DNA of 21,420 bases, taken from positions 1 to 21,420 of the forward strand of contig JAGCYR010000157.1 in assembly GCA_017960705.1 (NCBI GenBank). The letters are read 5' to 3'. Below are positions 7,039 through 16,000 of this stretch, piece after piece (the stretch's first letter is position 1; every line of letters starts with the position of its first letter). A program made the translations under genes and the position numbers. A model generated the notes under the pieces. That model saw nothing but the letters and a program-made list of their open reading frames with translations, searched no databases and was not told the DNA's origin. Source of the DNA: Clostridia bacterium (GTDB taxonomy: Bacteria; Bacillota; Clostridia; Oscillospirales; CAG-272).

Positions 7039-7647
7039 TCAGTCCTCCGAGCCGAAGCCGTAGCGCCAGAGGGTCGCGCGGATCTTGTCGTCCTCCATCC
7101 CGCGGGCGCGGCAGCGTTTGATAAGCGTCTTTTTCACCTCGGAAAAGTCGATCTCCCCGTCGTCGGCAGCGCCGCGCACCGCGGCGTCGGCGTCCGCGCG
7201 GGAATACCCCTTGGCGATCAACGCCGAGACGATCTTCTTCTCGCCCCACAGGTTGCGCCTTGCGTAACCTACGGCAAGCCGGCGCGCCTGTTCCGACTCG
7301 CGGATATAGCCGAGTTCGGTCATCCGTTTGACGGCGTCCGTCGCGATCTCGCGGGAGATCCCTTTCCGCACCAGTTTGTCGCGGAGGGTACGCGCGTTGT
7401 TGTCGCCGTATTCGAGGATGCGGAGCGCGTGGCGACAGGCGAGCCGGTATTCCGACGCGTAAGTCAGCTCCGACACCGCCGCGTCCGAGAGCGTATCCCC
7501 GACGCCGGGCGCGCCGAGCCGTTCGTAAAGCGACAGAGGGACGGAAAGTGTGACCTCTCCGCCCCCGTCAAGGGCGACCGTAAGAGACGTCGCGTCCTTC
7601 CCCGCGCGCTTTACGGCGGTGACGACGCCCGAGTCCGGCTCCCTCAT
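7039..7647 (-). CDS. recX: Regulatory protein RecX
   Basis: A 202-residue RecX protein, which binds RecA filaments and damps recombinase activity. The N-terminal 50 or so residues form a beta-rich segment typical of Firmicutes RecX, followed by three-helix repeats: SEYRLACRHALRILEYGDNN with the conserved arginines, then TLRDKLVRKGISREIATDAVKRM, and a repeat around ARRNLWGEKKIVSALIAKGY. The C-terminal segment ends MEDDKIRATLWRYGFGSED. The ATG at 7647 begins two bases after the recA stop (TGAAGATG) without a good ribosome binding site of its own, so translation is probably coupled to recA. It is the last gene of the long minus-strand cluster. Confidence 0.93.
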   Translation of the reverse strand: MREPDSGVVTAVKRAGKDATSLTVALDGGGEVTLSVPLSLYERLGAPGVGDTLSDAAVSELTYASEYRLACRHALRILEYGDNNARTLRDKLVRKGISREIATDAVKRMTELGYIRESEQARRLAVGYARRNLWGEKKIVSALIAKGYSRADADAAVRGAADDGEIDFSEVKKTLIKRCRARGMEDDKIRATLWRYGFGSED

Positions 7648-7649
7648 CT

Positions 7650-8753
7650 TCAGTTGTTCTCGTCCGCCACTTCAAAGTCGCGGAGATCGAACTCCTCCTC
7701 GCCCGCGTCGAACTCCTCCTCGGGATCCGACTTCGCGGCGGCGGCGCGGACGGCGTCCTGCACCCGCTTCAGAACCTCGGGCTCGCTCTCAAGGTAGATC
7801 CGGGCGTTGTCCTTGCCCTGTCCGATCCGCTGACCTTCAAAAGAGAACCACGAACCGCTCTTCTCGATGATGCCGTACCCGACCGCGAGATCCAGCGCCT
7901 CGCTGCCCTTCGAGATCCCCTTGCCATAGAGGATGTCGAACTCCGCGATCTTGAACGGCGGCGCGACCTTGTTCTTCACGACCTTGCACTTCACGCGGTT
8001 GCCGTAGACGTCGGCGCCGTTTTTCAGCGACTCGGTCTTGCGGATGTCGATACGCACCGAAGCGTAGTATTTCAGCGCCTTACCGCCGGTCGTGACCTCG
8101 GGGTTGCCGTACATCACGCCGACCTTCTCGCGCAGCTGGTTGATGAAAATGACGATGCAGTTGGACTTGGCGATCGCGCCCGACAGCTTCCGCATCGCCT
8201 GACTCATCAGACGCGCCTGCACGCCGACGTGGGAGGCGCCCATCTCGCCGTCGATCTCCTGTTTCGGCACCAGCGCCGCGACCGAGTCGATGACGATGAT
8301 GTCGATCGCGCCGGAATTGACCAGCGCCTCCGCGATCTCGAGCGCCTGCTCTCCGCAGTCGGGCTGGGAGATCAGGAGGTTGTTGGTATCGACGCCGAGG
8401 TGTTTGGCGTACACGGGATCCAGCGCGTGCTCCGCGTCGATGAACGCGGCTTCTCCGCCCGCCTTCTGCACCTCCGCCACGACGTGGAGCGCAACGGTGG
8501 TCTTACCCGAACTCTCGGGACCGTAGATCTCGGTGATCCGTCCCTTCGGGATGCCGCCGACGCCGAGCGCAAGGTCGAGCGACAGGCTCCCGGTCGAGAC
8601 CGCCTCGACGTTCAGGTTGCTGACCTCGCCCAGCCGCATGATCGAGCCCTTCCCGCAATCGCGTTCGATCCGGGAAATAACGGTCTCGAGCGCCGCCTTT
8701 CTGTCGCCCGCCGCGGCCGGCTCGTTTTTCACGTTCGTTTTTTTCGCTGCCAT
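7650..8753 (-). CDS. recA: Recombinase RecA
   Basis: The 367-residue protein is a full-length RecA, the ATP-dependent strand-exchange protein of homologous recombination and SOS induction. Seen directly: GKGSIMRLG (35-43), Walker A GPESSGKTT (78-86), the AFIDAEHALDP segment (103-113), Walker B DIIVID (151-156), the L1/L2 DNA-binding loops (EMGASHVGVQARLMSQAMRK and FINQLREKVGVMYGNPEVTT regions), and GKALKYYASVRI. The last 25 or so residues are acidic, as usual for RecA. The ATG at 8753 has AAGGAGA upstream. I find no GAAC-N4-GTTC-type LexA box between recA and galK. Downstream recX is coupled; galK lies 72 bases upstream. Confidence 0.99.
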   Translation of the reverse strand: MAAKKTNVKNEPAAAGDRKAALETVISRIERDCGKGSIMRLGEVSNLNVEAVSTGSLSLDLALGVGGIPKGRITEIYGPESSGKTTVALHVVAEVQKAGGEAAFIDAEHALDPVYAKHLGVDTNNLLISQPDCGEQALEIAEALVNSGAIDIIVIDSVAALVPKQEIDGEMGASHVGVQARLMSQAMRKLSGAIAKSNCIVIFINQLREKVGVMYGNPEVTTGGKALKYYASVRIDIRKTESLKNGADVYGNRVKCKVVKNKVAPPFKIAEFDILYGKGISKGSEALDLAVGYGIIEKSGSWFSFEGQRIGQGKDNARIYLESEPEVLKRVQDAVRAAAAKSDPEEEFDAGEEEFDLRDFEVADENN

Positions 8754-8791
8754 TGTGTTCGTCTCCTTCGTCTTTTTGTTTTTACGCCTAC

Positions 8792-8820
8792 AGTATAGCG
8801 CAGGTAAGGTGCAATAAAAC
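8792..8820 (-). promoter_or_regulatory. Weak candidate promoter of recA
   Basis: In the 72-base gap between galK and recA the minus strand has TATACT (8792-8797). The hexamer 17 bases upstream is GTTTTA, a poor -35 match; a better-looking TTGCAC (8809-8814) is only 11 bases away. A recA-specific start is plausible but not secure, and recA may also be read from upstream. Confidence 0.35.
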
Positions 8821-8825
8821 GGATA

Positions 8826-10103
8826 TTAAAGATCGATCTTCACGGCGCCCCGCGGACGGATCGAGAGCCGCATCACGCTGCCCGTGCCGAAGACCGAATC
8901 GAGGACCTCGGTATAGCCCTCGGAGAGTTCTCTTTTCACAAACGCCTGGATGGTCCCGGCGAACCCGCCGCCGTGTACGCGGAAAGCGCAGCCCTTGCCC
9001 GAAAGCAACCCGTCGGTCACGGCGAGCGCGAGCGAAAGCCCCTGCTCCGCGACGTTCAGATTGGTATAGACGTTCTGCAGATACATGAAGCTCGATCTGC
9101 CCGAGGCGTTCACCCCGTCGAGGAACGCCGAAAGGTCGCCCTTTTTCAGCGCCGCCGCCTGTGCGGTCACGCGCTGATTCTCGCGGACGAAGTGCAGCGA
9201 ACGGAGCAGCGCGCGGTCCCCGACGGTGCGCCGGAGGAGGGGGGCGTTCTCGATCAGTTCGCTCTCGGTGATCCCGCGCAGGGTCTCTTGCCCGAAGTAG
9301 GCGGCGACCGCTTTCATTTCGGCGGGGATCGAGGCGTAGTCGGCGTTCAGGTCGGCGTGGTTGCCGCCGGTGTTGACGATCATCAGGTCGTAGCCCGCGT
9401 CGGAGAGCGAAAACGGGATGGGCTCGATCACGGGAGACTTCGGATCCTTAAAATCAATGAACACGAAGCCGCCGACGGCGCACGCCGTCTGATCCATCAG
9501 CCCGCTCGGTTTCCCGAACCAGACGTTCTCGGAATACTGCGCGATCTTTGCGATCTCGGCGTTGTCGCACTTGCCCTCTCCGTAGAGGTGGTTTAAGATA
9601 TTCCCCACCATCACTTCAAACGCCGCGGAGGACGAGATCCCCGACCCCTTCAGCACCTCGGTCGTGGTGTAGGCGACGAAACCCCCGACGGGCAGTCCCT
9701 TTTTGCGGAACCCGTCGACCATCCCGGCGATCAGCGCCCCGCTCGTGAAGTCGGGCTGCGACGCGGGATCGGACGTCTCGGAGAGCTTGATCCGATCCTC
9801 GGGATACCCCTCGCTGATCAGCCGAATCTCCCCGTCGTCGGTTTTCGCGGCGACGGCGATGATATCGCGGTCGATCGCCCCGGCAAGCACGCAGCCGTGG
9901 TTGTGGTCGGTGTGGTTGCCCGAGATCTCGCTCCGTCCGGGGACCGAGAAGAGCGCGATGTCCTCCCTCTCCCCGAAGAGTTCGGTGAAGCGTTTGATCG
10001 CCCCGATATACCGGGCGGTCTCGGCGGGGATATCGCGGTACAGGTCTTTGTGCCGCGCGAGGGCGCCTCCCTCAAGTTTTTGGATCAGTTCTTTTGCGTT
10101 CAT
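8826..10103 (-). CDS. galK: Galactokinase (GHMP kinase family)
   Basis: A 425-residue GHMP kinase that fits galactokinase (ATP + galactose to galactose-1-phosphate; Leloir pathway). Motif 1 is GRSEISGNHTDHNHG (56-70), the galactokinase signature with the sugar-binding His-Thr-Asp-His; motif 2, the ATP loop, is LKGSGISSSAA (151-161); GLMDQ (201-205) holds the probable catalytic base D204; motif 3 is RVHGGGFAGTIQAF (375-388). The protein is about 40 residues longer than the E. coli enzyme, mostly at the N terminus (the first 50 residues precede motif 1) and in loops, as I recall for a clostridial subgroup. The usual partners galT and galE are not in the window; galK instead lies between miaA (23-base gap) and recA. 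GGAGG stands 12 bases before the ATG at 10103. A related sugar or derivative cannot be excluded as substrate. Confidence 0.88.
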   Translation of the reverse strand: MNAKELIQKLEGGALARHKDLYRDIPAETARYIGAIKRFTELFGEREDIALFSVPGRSEISGNHTDHNHGCVLAGAIDRDIIAVAAKTDDGEIRLISEGYPEDRIKLSETSDPASQPDFTSGALIAGMVDGFRKKGLPVGGFVAYTTTEVLKGSGISSSAAFEVMVGNILNHLYGEGKCDNAEIAKIAQYSENVWFGKPSGLMDQTACAVGGFVFIDFKDPKSPVIEPIPFSLSDAGYDLMIVNTGGNHADLNADYASIPAEMKAVAAYFGQETLRGITESELIENAPLLRRTVGDRALLRSLHFVRENQRVTAQAAALKKGDLSAFLDGVNASGRSSFMYLQNVYTNLNVAEQGLSLALAVTDGLLSGKGCAFRVHGGGFAGTIQAFVKRELSEGYTEVLDSVFGTGSVMRLSIRPRGAVKIDL

Positions 10104-10126
10104 TGATTCTATTGTCCTCCGACAAA

Positions 10127-11065
10127 TCAGTTTTGCAGATTGAGATACGCCGAGACCGCGTTTTCCGCGCGTTCGGCAAGATCGGGCGAACCCCCGTCGA
10201 GCCAGACGATCCCCTCTTGCGCGCGGAACCAGGTCAGCTGGCGTTTGGCGTAGCGCCGGGTAGCGAGTTTGATATCCTCCGCCGCCTCTTCGGGGGTCAG
10301 GTCTCCCGTGAAGCAGGGCAGGAATTGTCTATACCCGATCGCCTGTCCCGCCGTCGTCCCGGGGGCAAGATACCCCTTTTCCCAAAGGGTTTTCGCCTCG
10401 TCGTACAGCCCCGCCGCCGTCATTTCGTCGACCCGGCGGTCGATACGGCGGTAGAGGGCGCCCCGTTCGGGGAAATCCAGCCCGAGCGTCAGGCAGTCAA
10501 AGCGGGGCGGGCAGTTCCGGCTCTCCTCGTCGAAGACGCTTTTGGGCTTCCCGGTCAGGCGGTAGATCTCGAGCGCCCGCACCACGCGGCGCAGGTTGTT
10601 TTTGTGCGTGGCGGCGGCGGATATCGGATCGACCGCGGCGAGTTCCTCGTAGAGTTTTGCGCGTCCCGCTTCGGTTTTTCCCCGTTCGGAGAGTTCCGCA
10701 CGGAGCGCGGGATCGGACGGGGGCGCGTCGCCGTGTCTTCCGGTCAGGGCGGCGGTCAGGTACAGCCCCGTTCCGCCGCAGAAAACCGGCAGTTTCCCGC
10801 GGGAGAATATTTCCGTCGCGACCCTTGCCGCCTCGTCTCCGTAATCGGCGGCGGAGTACGGCTCGTCGGGGTCGAGGATATCGATCATGTGGTGCGGGAC
10901 CCGGCGCCTTTCTTCCGGGGTGGGTTTGGCGGTTCCGATATCCATCCCGCGATAGATCTGCATCGAGTCGCAGGAAACGATCTCCCCCCCGAACCTTTCG
11001 GCAAGCAAAAGCGCCAAGGCGCTCTTGCCCGACGCGGTCGGTCCGACCACCGCGATCGCGGTCAT
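10127..11065 (-). CDS. miaA: tRNA dimethylallyltransferase MiaA
   Basis: The 312-residue enzyme transfers the dimethylallyl group to N6 of adenosine 37 in tRNAs reading codons that start with U. The P-loop is GPTASGKS (8-15), followed by the substrate-binding SCDSMQIYRGMDIGTAKPT (31-49), HHMID (about 59-63), the GGTGLYLTA segment, THKNNLRRVVRALEIY, and the C-terminal QAIGYRQF and TRRYAKRQLTWFR segments, all diagnostic for MiaA. The ATG at 11065 begins two bases after the stop of the upstream hydrolase gene (TGAAAATG), so translation is probably coupled; the frame is open further upstream but only over that gene. hfq and mutL, frequent miaA neighbours, are absent. Confidence 0.97.
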   Translation of the reverse strand: MTAIAVVGPTASGKSALALLLAERFGGEIVSCDSMQIYRGMDIGTAKPTPEERRRVPHHMIDILDPDEPYSAADYGDEAARVATEIFSRGKLPVFCGGTGLYLTAALTGRHGDAPPSDPALRAELSERGKTEAGRAKLYEELAAVDPISAAATHKNNLRRVVRALEIYRLTGKPKSVFDEESRNCPPRFDCLTLGLDFPERGALYRRIDRRVDEMTAAGLYDEAKTLWEKGYLAPGTTAGQAIGYRQFLPCFTGDLTPEEAAEDIKLATRRYAKRQLTWFRAQEGIVWLDGGSPDLAERAENAVSAYLNLQN

Positions 11066-11067
11066 TT

Positions 11068-12000
11068 TCACGGGATCAGCCCCTCCGTCCACGCGAGCAG
11101 ATCGCGGTAGAATTCGTCGCGTCCGACCTCGTTGTGCAGTTCGTGACGGAAACCGGGATAGAGACGGAAGGTCAGCTTTTCGCAGCCCGCGTCCTCCAGC
11201 ATCCGGTTGACTTTCTTCACGCCCTTGCCCCAGCCGCCGACGGGATCCATATCCCCCGACGCGAGCAGGATGGGCAGATCTTTCGGGAGCTTCTTCGCCC
11301 AGCTCTTCCGGCTGATCTCGCCGATCATGGCGAAGAGCTCGCGGAATCCCCCGGCGGAGAACCGGAAATTGCTGGCGGGATCGTCCGCGAATTTGTCGAG
11401 TTCCTTCTGGTCGCTGGTGATCCACGCCTTTTCGGGCACGCCCTTCTCGTAACGGGAATTATACGAACCGAAGGCGAGTTTCGAGAGTACCTTTGCCGGG
11501 TGATCGGGTCCGAGCAGCCCGACCGAGAGCGCGGCGATCGTTTTGGCGACCGGAAGCGCGGGATTCGGTCCCCCGGTCCCGAGGATCACCAGCCCGTCGA
11601 GCTCGTCGCCCCAGCGCGACGCGTAGATGCGCGCGAGGAAGGAACCCATGCTGTGTCCGATCAGAATGAAGGGCAGTTCGGGATTCTCGCTCTTGGCGAT
11701 CCCGGTCACGGTGTGCAGGTCCTGCAAAACGAACTCCCGCGACCCCTTCTTGCCGAAAATACCGTACTCCTCCGGCTTGGCGGTTTTGCCGTGCCCGAGG
11801 TGGTCGTTTGCGTAGACCGCGATCCCGGCGGCGTTCATGCGCGAGATCAGGTCGGTATAGTGCCCGACGTGTTCGATCATCCCGTGCGAGATCTGGACGA
11901 CCGCGCGGGGGTTGGTAACGGGAAAACGGTAGCCCGCGACGGTATGCAGTCCGTCGGAGGAGGGGAACGAAAACAGATTGGCTTCGGTGATCTCGGTCAT
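11068..12000 (-). CDS. Alpha/beta hydrolase, monoacylglycerol lipase/lysophospholipase type
   Basis: A 310-residue alpha/beta hydrolase (Hydrolase_4/serine aminopeptidase S33 group). The oxyanion-hole region is ISHGMIEHVGHY (37-48), the DHLGHGKT segment (66-73) is characteristic of lysophospholipase/monoglyceride lipase relatives, the nucleophile elbow is GHSMGS (S117), the acid is likely D252 in SGDMDPVGGWGKGV, and the histidine is H286 in GFRHELHNE. There is no signal peptide, so it is cytosolic; the substrate is probably a small lipid ester, by family inference only. AAAGGAAA lies about 9 bases before the ATG at 12000. The downstream miaA gene is separated by two bases, and the ribokinase-type gene lies 51 bases upstream in the same direction. 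Confidence 0.88.
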   Translation of the reverse strand: MTEITEANLFSFPSSDGLHTVAGYRFPVTNPRAVVQISHGMIEHVGHYTDLISRMNAAGIAVYANDHLGHGKTAKPEEYGIFGKKGSREFVLQDLHTVTGIAKSENPELPFILIGHSMGSFLARIYASRWGDELDGLVILGTGGPNPALPVAKTIAALSVGLLGPDHPAKVLSKLAFGSYNSRYEKGVPEKAWITSDQKELDKFADDPASNFRFSAGGFRELFAMIGEISRKSWAKKLPKDLPILLASGDMDPVGGWGKGVKKVNRMLEDAGCEKLTFRLYPGFRHELHNEVGRDEFYRDLLAWTEGLIP

Positions 12001-12051
12001 TTTCTCGTTTCCTTTCTTTGTATCGGATTCACCCCTTTTCGGGGGAGGGGC

Positions 12052-13002
12052 TCAGATCGCGGGACCCGACTTGATAAATTCCTCGGTCTCTTCCCTCGTC
12101 GGGATGGAGCGCGACGCCCCGCACTTGGTCACGGTCAGAGCGCCGACGGCGCAGGCGAAGCGGATCGACGATTCGATATTCCCGGTCTCGCAGTAGCGGA
12201 CCGCGAGCGCGGAGGTAAAGGCGTCGCCCGCCGCAGTGGTGTCGATCGCGGCGACGCGGTAGGCGGGGATCATATTGCAGAGCCGACCGTCGAAATAGAA
12301 GGCGCCGCGGCTCCCGAGCTTCAGAACGTAGAACTTCGCCTTGATCATCCGGGAGAGGGTCAGGCAGGCGCGCATACAGGACTCGACGCTGGTCGGCGCG
12401 ATCCCGGTGAAGATCTCGGTCTCGGTCTCGTTCGGCGAGAAGATCTCGACCGGCGGGAACTCGGAGAGCGGGATCGCACGGCTCGCGGGCGCGGCGTCGA
12501 GCACCACGGGGATATCGCGCACCGCCGCCATCTTCGCGCATTCGAGGGTCACTTCGAACGGGGTCTCGAACTGCAGACAGACGGCGTCGGGCTTTGAGGC
12601 GATCGCCTCCTGCGCGTCGGAGGGGATCAGGGTCTGGTTCGCGCCGGGATAGACCACGATGCGGTTGTTCCCGTTCGCCTCGACGAAGATCGCCGCCATC
12701 CCGGTATTGGTGGTCTTATCGACCTTGACGTGCGAAATATCGACCCCCGCCTCGACGTAGGTATCGTAGAGGCACTTGCCGTTGGCGTCGGCGCCGAGCC
12801 GCGCGCAGAGCTGGGAGATCGCCCCCATCTTCGCCGCCGCGACGGCGCAGTTCGCCCCTTTCCCGCCGGGGATGTAGGACAGCCCGCCCTCGCGGTCGAC
12901 GAAGGTCTCGCCCGCCGCGGGGATCCGTTTCATCCGCAGCACCATATCCATATTGGCGCTCCCGATCGTCAGGATGCGAACGGACTTCTTTTCTTCTGCC
13001 AT
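12052..13002 (-). CDS. PfkB-family sugar kinase, ribokinase type
   Basis: A 316-residue PfkB/ribokinase-family kinase. It shows the N-terminal signature GSANMDM (14-20), the sugar-binding GGKGANCAVAAAKMG (46-60), a NETE motif (191-194), and the ATP/catalytic motif DTTAAGDAFTSALA (254-267) with the base D260. The usual DTTGAGD glycine is alanine here (TAAGD), a common but notable change in the anion hole. Ribokinase is the best guess because of overall length and motif pattern, but no ribose transport or other pentose genes are nearby, so the sugar is not certain. Start: AGAGG stands 8 bases before the ATG at 13002. A GTG at 13011 overlaps the ribosome binding site and is rejected. The ATPase gene ends 25 bases upstream in the same cluster. 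Confidence 0.87.
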   Translation of the reverse strand: MAEEKKSVRILTIGSANMDMVLRMKRIPAAGETFVDREGGLSYIPGGKGANCAVAAAKMGAISQLCARLGADANGKCLYDTYVEAGVDISHVKVDKTTNTGMAAIFVEANGNNRIVVYPGANQTLIPSDAQEAIASKPDAVCLQFETPFEVTLECAKMAAVRDIPVVLDAAPASRAIPLSEFPPVEIFSPNETETEIFTGIAPTSVESCMRACLTLSRMIKAKFYVLKLGSRGAFYFDGRLCNMIPAYRVAAIDTTAAGDAFTSALAVRYCETGNIESSIRFACAVGALTVTKCGASRSIPTREETEEFIKSGPAI

Positions 13003-13027
13003 CTGGGTCACCTCTTTCTATTCGGGA

Positions 13028-16000
13028 TCAGTCGTCCCGTCTCGGTCCGAATCCGAACAGCCGCTCTTCCTCGTCCTGTTCGCGGGCGAGCCGCGCCGCT
13101 TCGAGCGACTCGAGCCGCCGCCTTTCGGCTTCGTCGGGATCCTCGTCGGCTTCTTCGGCGTCTTCGGTTTCTTCGTCTTCTTCATCCGCGAACGATTCGT
13201 CCTCGGACTCTTCTTCGGATTCTTCTTCCGCTTCCGCGGGTTCGGTATTCTCCGCGGAACGGAACGCGAAGTCGGGTCCGCCCTGCTCCGCGATCAGCTC
13301 GGAGATCATTTCGCCGTGCCCCTCGTTCCCGCCCGACAGATCGAACGGTGCGAACAGGTCGTCCGCGCCCTCCGCGGGTGACGGTGCAAGTTCTTCCTCG
13401 GGCTCTTCTTCGGATTCTTCTTCGGGCTCGTCCTCGGGTTCTTCCTCGTCCTCGATCACTTCGTCGGATCCCTCTTCGGCTTCGTCCTCGGCTTCGTCCT
13501 CGGTTTCCTCTTCTGTCTCCTCTTCGGTTTCTTCGTTGTTTTCGTCAAGCGTGGAGAGATCGAACGGTGCGAACAGATCGCCCTCTTCAGCAGGAGCTTC
13601 CGCTTCTTCTTCGGATTCCTCCGGCTCGGCTTCGGGCTCTTCCTCTTCGGGTTCTTCCTCGGGTTCTTCCTCGGGCTCGTCCTCGGATTCTTCTTCGGGC
13701 TCCTCGTCGGTCTCGTCCCCTTCGGGCGCGGACAGGTCGAACGGAGCGAACAGGTCAACCTCTTGTGCAGGCGCTTCCGCTTCTTCTTCGGATTCCTCTT
13801 CGGGCTCTTCTTCCTCGGTTTCGTCCCCGATCACTTCGTCAGGTTCTTCCTCGTCGGATCCTTCCTCTTCAAGCTCGTCTTCCGGTTCTTCTTCGACGGT
13901 TTCCTCCTCGGATGCCTCGTCGGTTTCGGTCACGCCGAGAGAGAGTTCCTCCCCGTCAAACAGCGCGCCGTCCCCGTCTTGCTCCTCGGTCTCGTCGGGG
14001 AAATCCGGCTGCTCGCGATCCTCGTCGAAGAGGGCTTCCTCGTCCCCCTCGGCGATCCGTCTCGCGGTCTCCTCGGCAAGGCGGGCTTCCTCCGCGATCC
14101 GCGCCTCTTCGGCAAGACGCGCCTCTTCCGCCGCGCGGTGTTCCTCCTCGGTCTCGGGATAGTCGATCCCGGGGAGCAGGGTGGTCGGGGCGGGTTCCTG
14201 CGTCGGCGCGGGGTTCGCTGCGGCGGCTCTGATCGCCTCTTCTCTTGCGCGGCGGCGCTCCTCTTCGGCTTCTTTCCTCGCCCGCTCGGCTTCGATCTGC
14301 GCCAAAGCCTGATCGGCGCGGAGCTTCTCGATCTTGATATGGTGATACTTCCTGTCGACCTCGCGCGCGATGGTCGATTCGCGGCTCCGGCAGGTGAAGA
14401 TCAGGCTCTGCACCCCGTCCTCCGCCAGTTCGCGCAGCGCCCGCATAGTGCAGGTCGCGCGGAAGTTGTCCTGATGCGCGAAGCTCTCGTCGAAGCAGAG
14501 CGGCGGCTTCTCGTCCTTATAGAGCAGGTCGATATACGCCAGCCGTAGCGCGATATAGGCGAGGTCGCGCGTACCGCCCGACAGATACTCGGCGGAATAG
14601 CGGTCGCCCTCCTCGCGGGCAAAGTCGAGGAACAGATCCTGGTTGACCCCGAGCTGACCGTACTTGCCGTCGGTCATCGCGCTCATCAATCTCCCCGCGT
14701 AGGCGGAGAGGCGCGGCGTGATCTCGCGGCGCAGATTCCCCTCGGCGCCCGAAACGGCGGAATACGCCAGATCCAGCGCGTGTTTCAGCTCGCTCGCGGC
14801 GCGGATGCGGTCGCGGAGGATCTCGATCTTCTCGCGGATCTCGACGGGATTCGACGCCCCCTGACGGAGCCCCGCGATCTCGTCCTCCAGATCGAGCCGG
14901 TGCTTTTCGAGTTCCTGTTTTCTCTCGTTGCGGACCTTGATCCCGTCGAGCAGGTCTTCAAACGACATATCGCAGAGCATATTCTGGAGTTCGGGGGACA
15001 GCGAATGCCGGAGGTGCTCCTCGTTCTCGCCCGCCAGCTTCCCGCGCAGGGCGTTCAGTTCGGCTTCCAGCGTCTTTTCGCGCTCGGCGAACTCGGCTTG
15101 TCCCGCGAGGATGGCGTCGATCTCCTCGACCATCTTGTCGATCGCGGCGCCGACTCCGCCCTCGGGCAGCGAACGCCCCCAGCGGGCGACCGTCGCGGAG
15201 AGCGAAGAATAGGTCGCGAGGTAGGTCTTCTTGGTGCGGTCGACCACGTCCTCGGCGTGTCTCAGCGCCTGTTCGCGGTCGGTGATCGCCCGGCGCCGTT
15301 CGCCGTTCCCGGCAAGGAAAGCTGCGAACGCGGCAGCCGTCTTGAATCCGTACTCGGACGCGAGCGCGCGGGCGCGCTTGAATCGTCCGCGGTAGATCAG
15401 AGCCATGACCCCGCCGCCGACCAGCGCCACGCCCGCAAGCACGAGATAAAGCGCCGTCGCGGGTTTCCACGCAAGGATGGCGCCGAGGATGGGGAGAAAG
15501 ACCGCGAGCCCGAAGCAGAGGATCGTGAGCAAGAGGGCGTTGGTCCCGCTCTTACGCGCCTCGCGGACCTCGCGGGAGACGACCTCGTCGCCGCCGTGAC
15601 GGTCGATCCGGTGGAGCAGTTTCTCCTCTTCGCGTTCGTCCTCGATCTTCTCTTTCAGTTGTCTCCACTCCTCGCCCGCAGCGCGGTAGGTGCGGTAGGC
15701 GTCCGCCGTCACGCGGCGGTTGATGGAGAGTTCGGTGCGATAGGAAGAGTCGGGCAGGAAATCGTTGCCCGTATGTTTCATCCGGAACTCCGCTTCCTCC
15801 GCGTGGAGCAGGCGTTCCTCCTGTTCGAGCGTATGCAGTTTATCGAAACTGTTCAGCAGGGCGATGGCGCGGAAGCTGCCCTTCAGTTTTTCGAGCTTCG
15901 CGATCTCCTGTTCGACCTTTTCTCGCGCCTTCTGGTTCTCGACCAGTTCGCTTTCGCGTTCGAGCAGGGTTTCGGTGATCTCGATCGACCGCTGTTCCTC

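Noticed and set aside
12003..12051. Terminator between the ribokinase-type gene and the hydrolase
   Set aside because: A short CCCC/GGGG pairing exists but without a U-tract, so it is unlikely to stop transcription.
10657..12597. Long + strand open frame (646 residues) opposite miaA, hydrolase and kinase
   Set aside because: It spans three well-supported minus-strand genes and has no domain of its own.
12052..13011. GTG start of the ribokinase-type gene at 13011
   Set aside because: It overlaps the ribosome binding site that is well placed for the ATG at 13002.
13536..14162. Serine-rich + strand open frame of 208 residues
   Set aside because: Another antisense reading of the same acidic repeat tract; composition explained by the repeat.
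12730..14232. Long + strand open frame encoding an Arg/Pro/Leu-rich protein of 500 residues
   Set aside because: It is the antisense of the Glu-rich tail of the ATPase; GAA/GAG codons read backwards give a stop-free, biased sequence. No ribosome binding site or family features.
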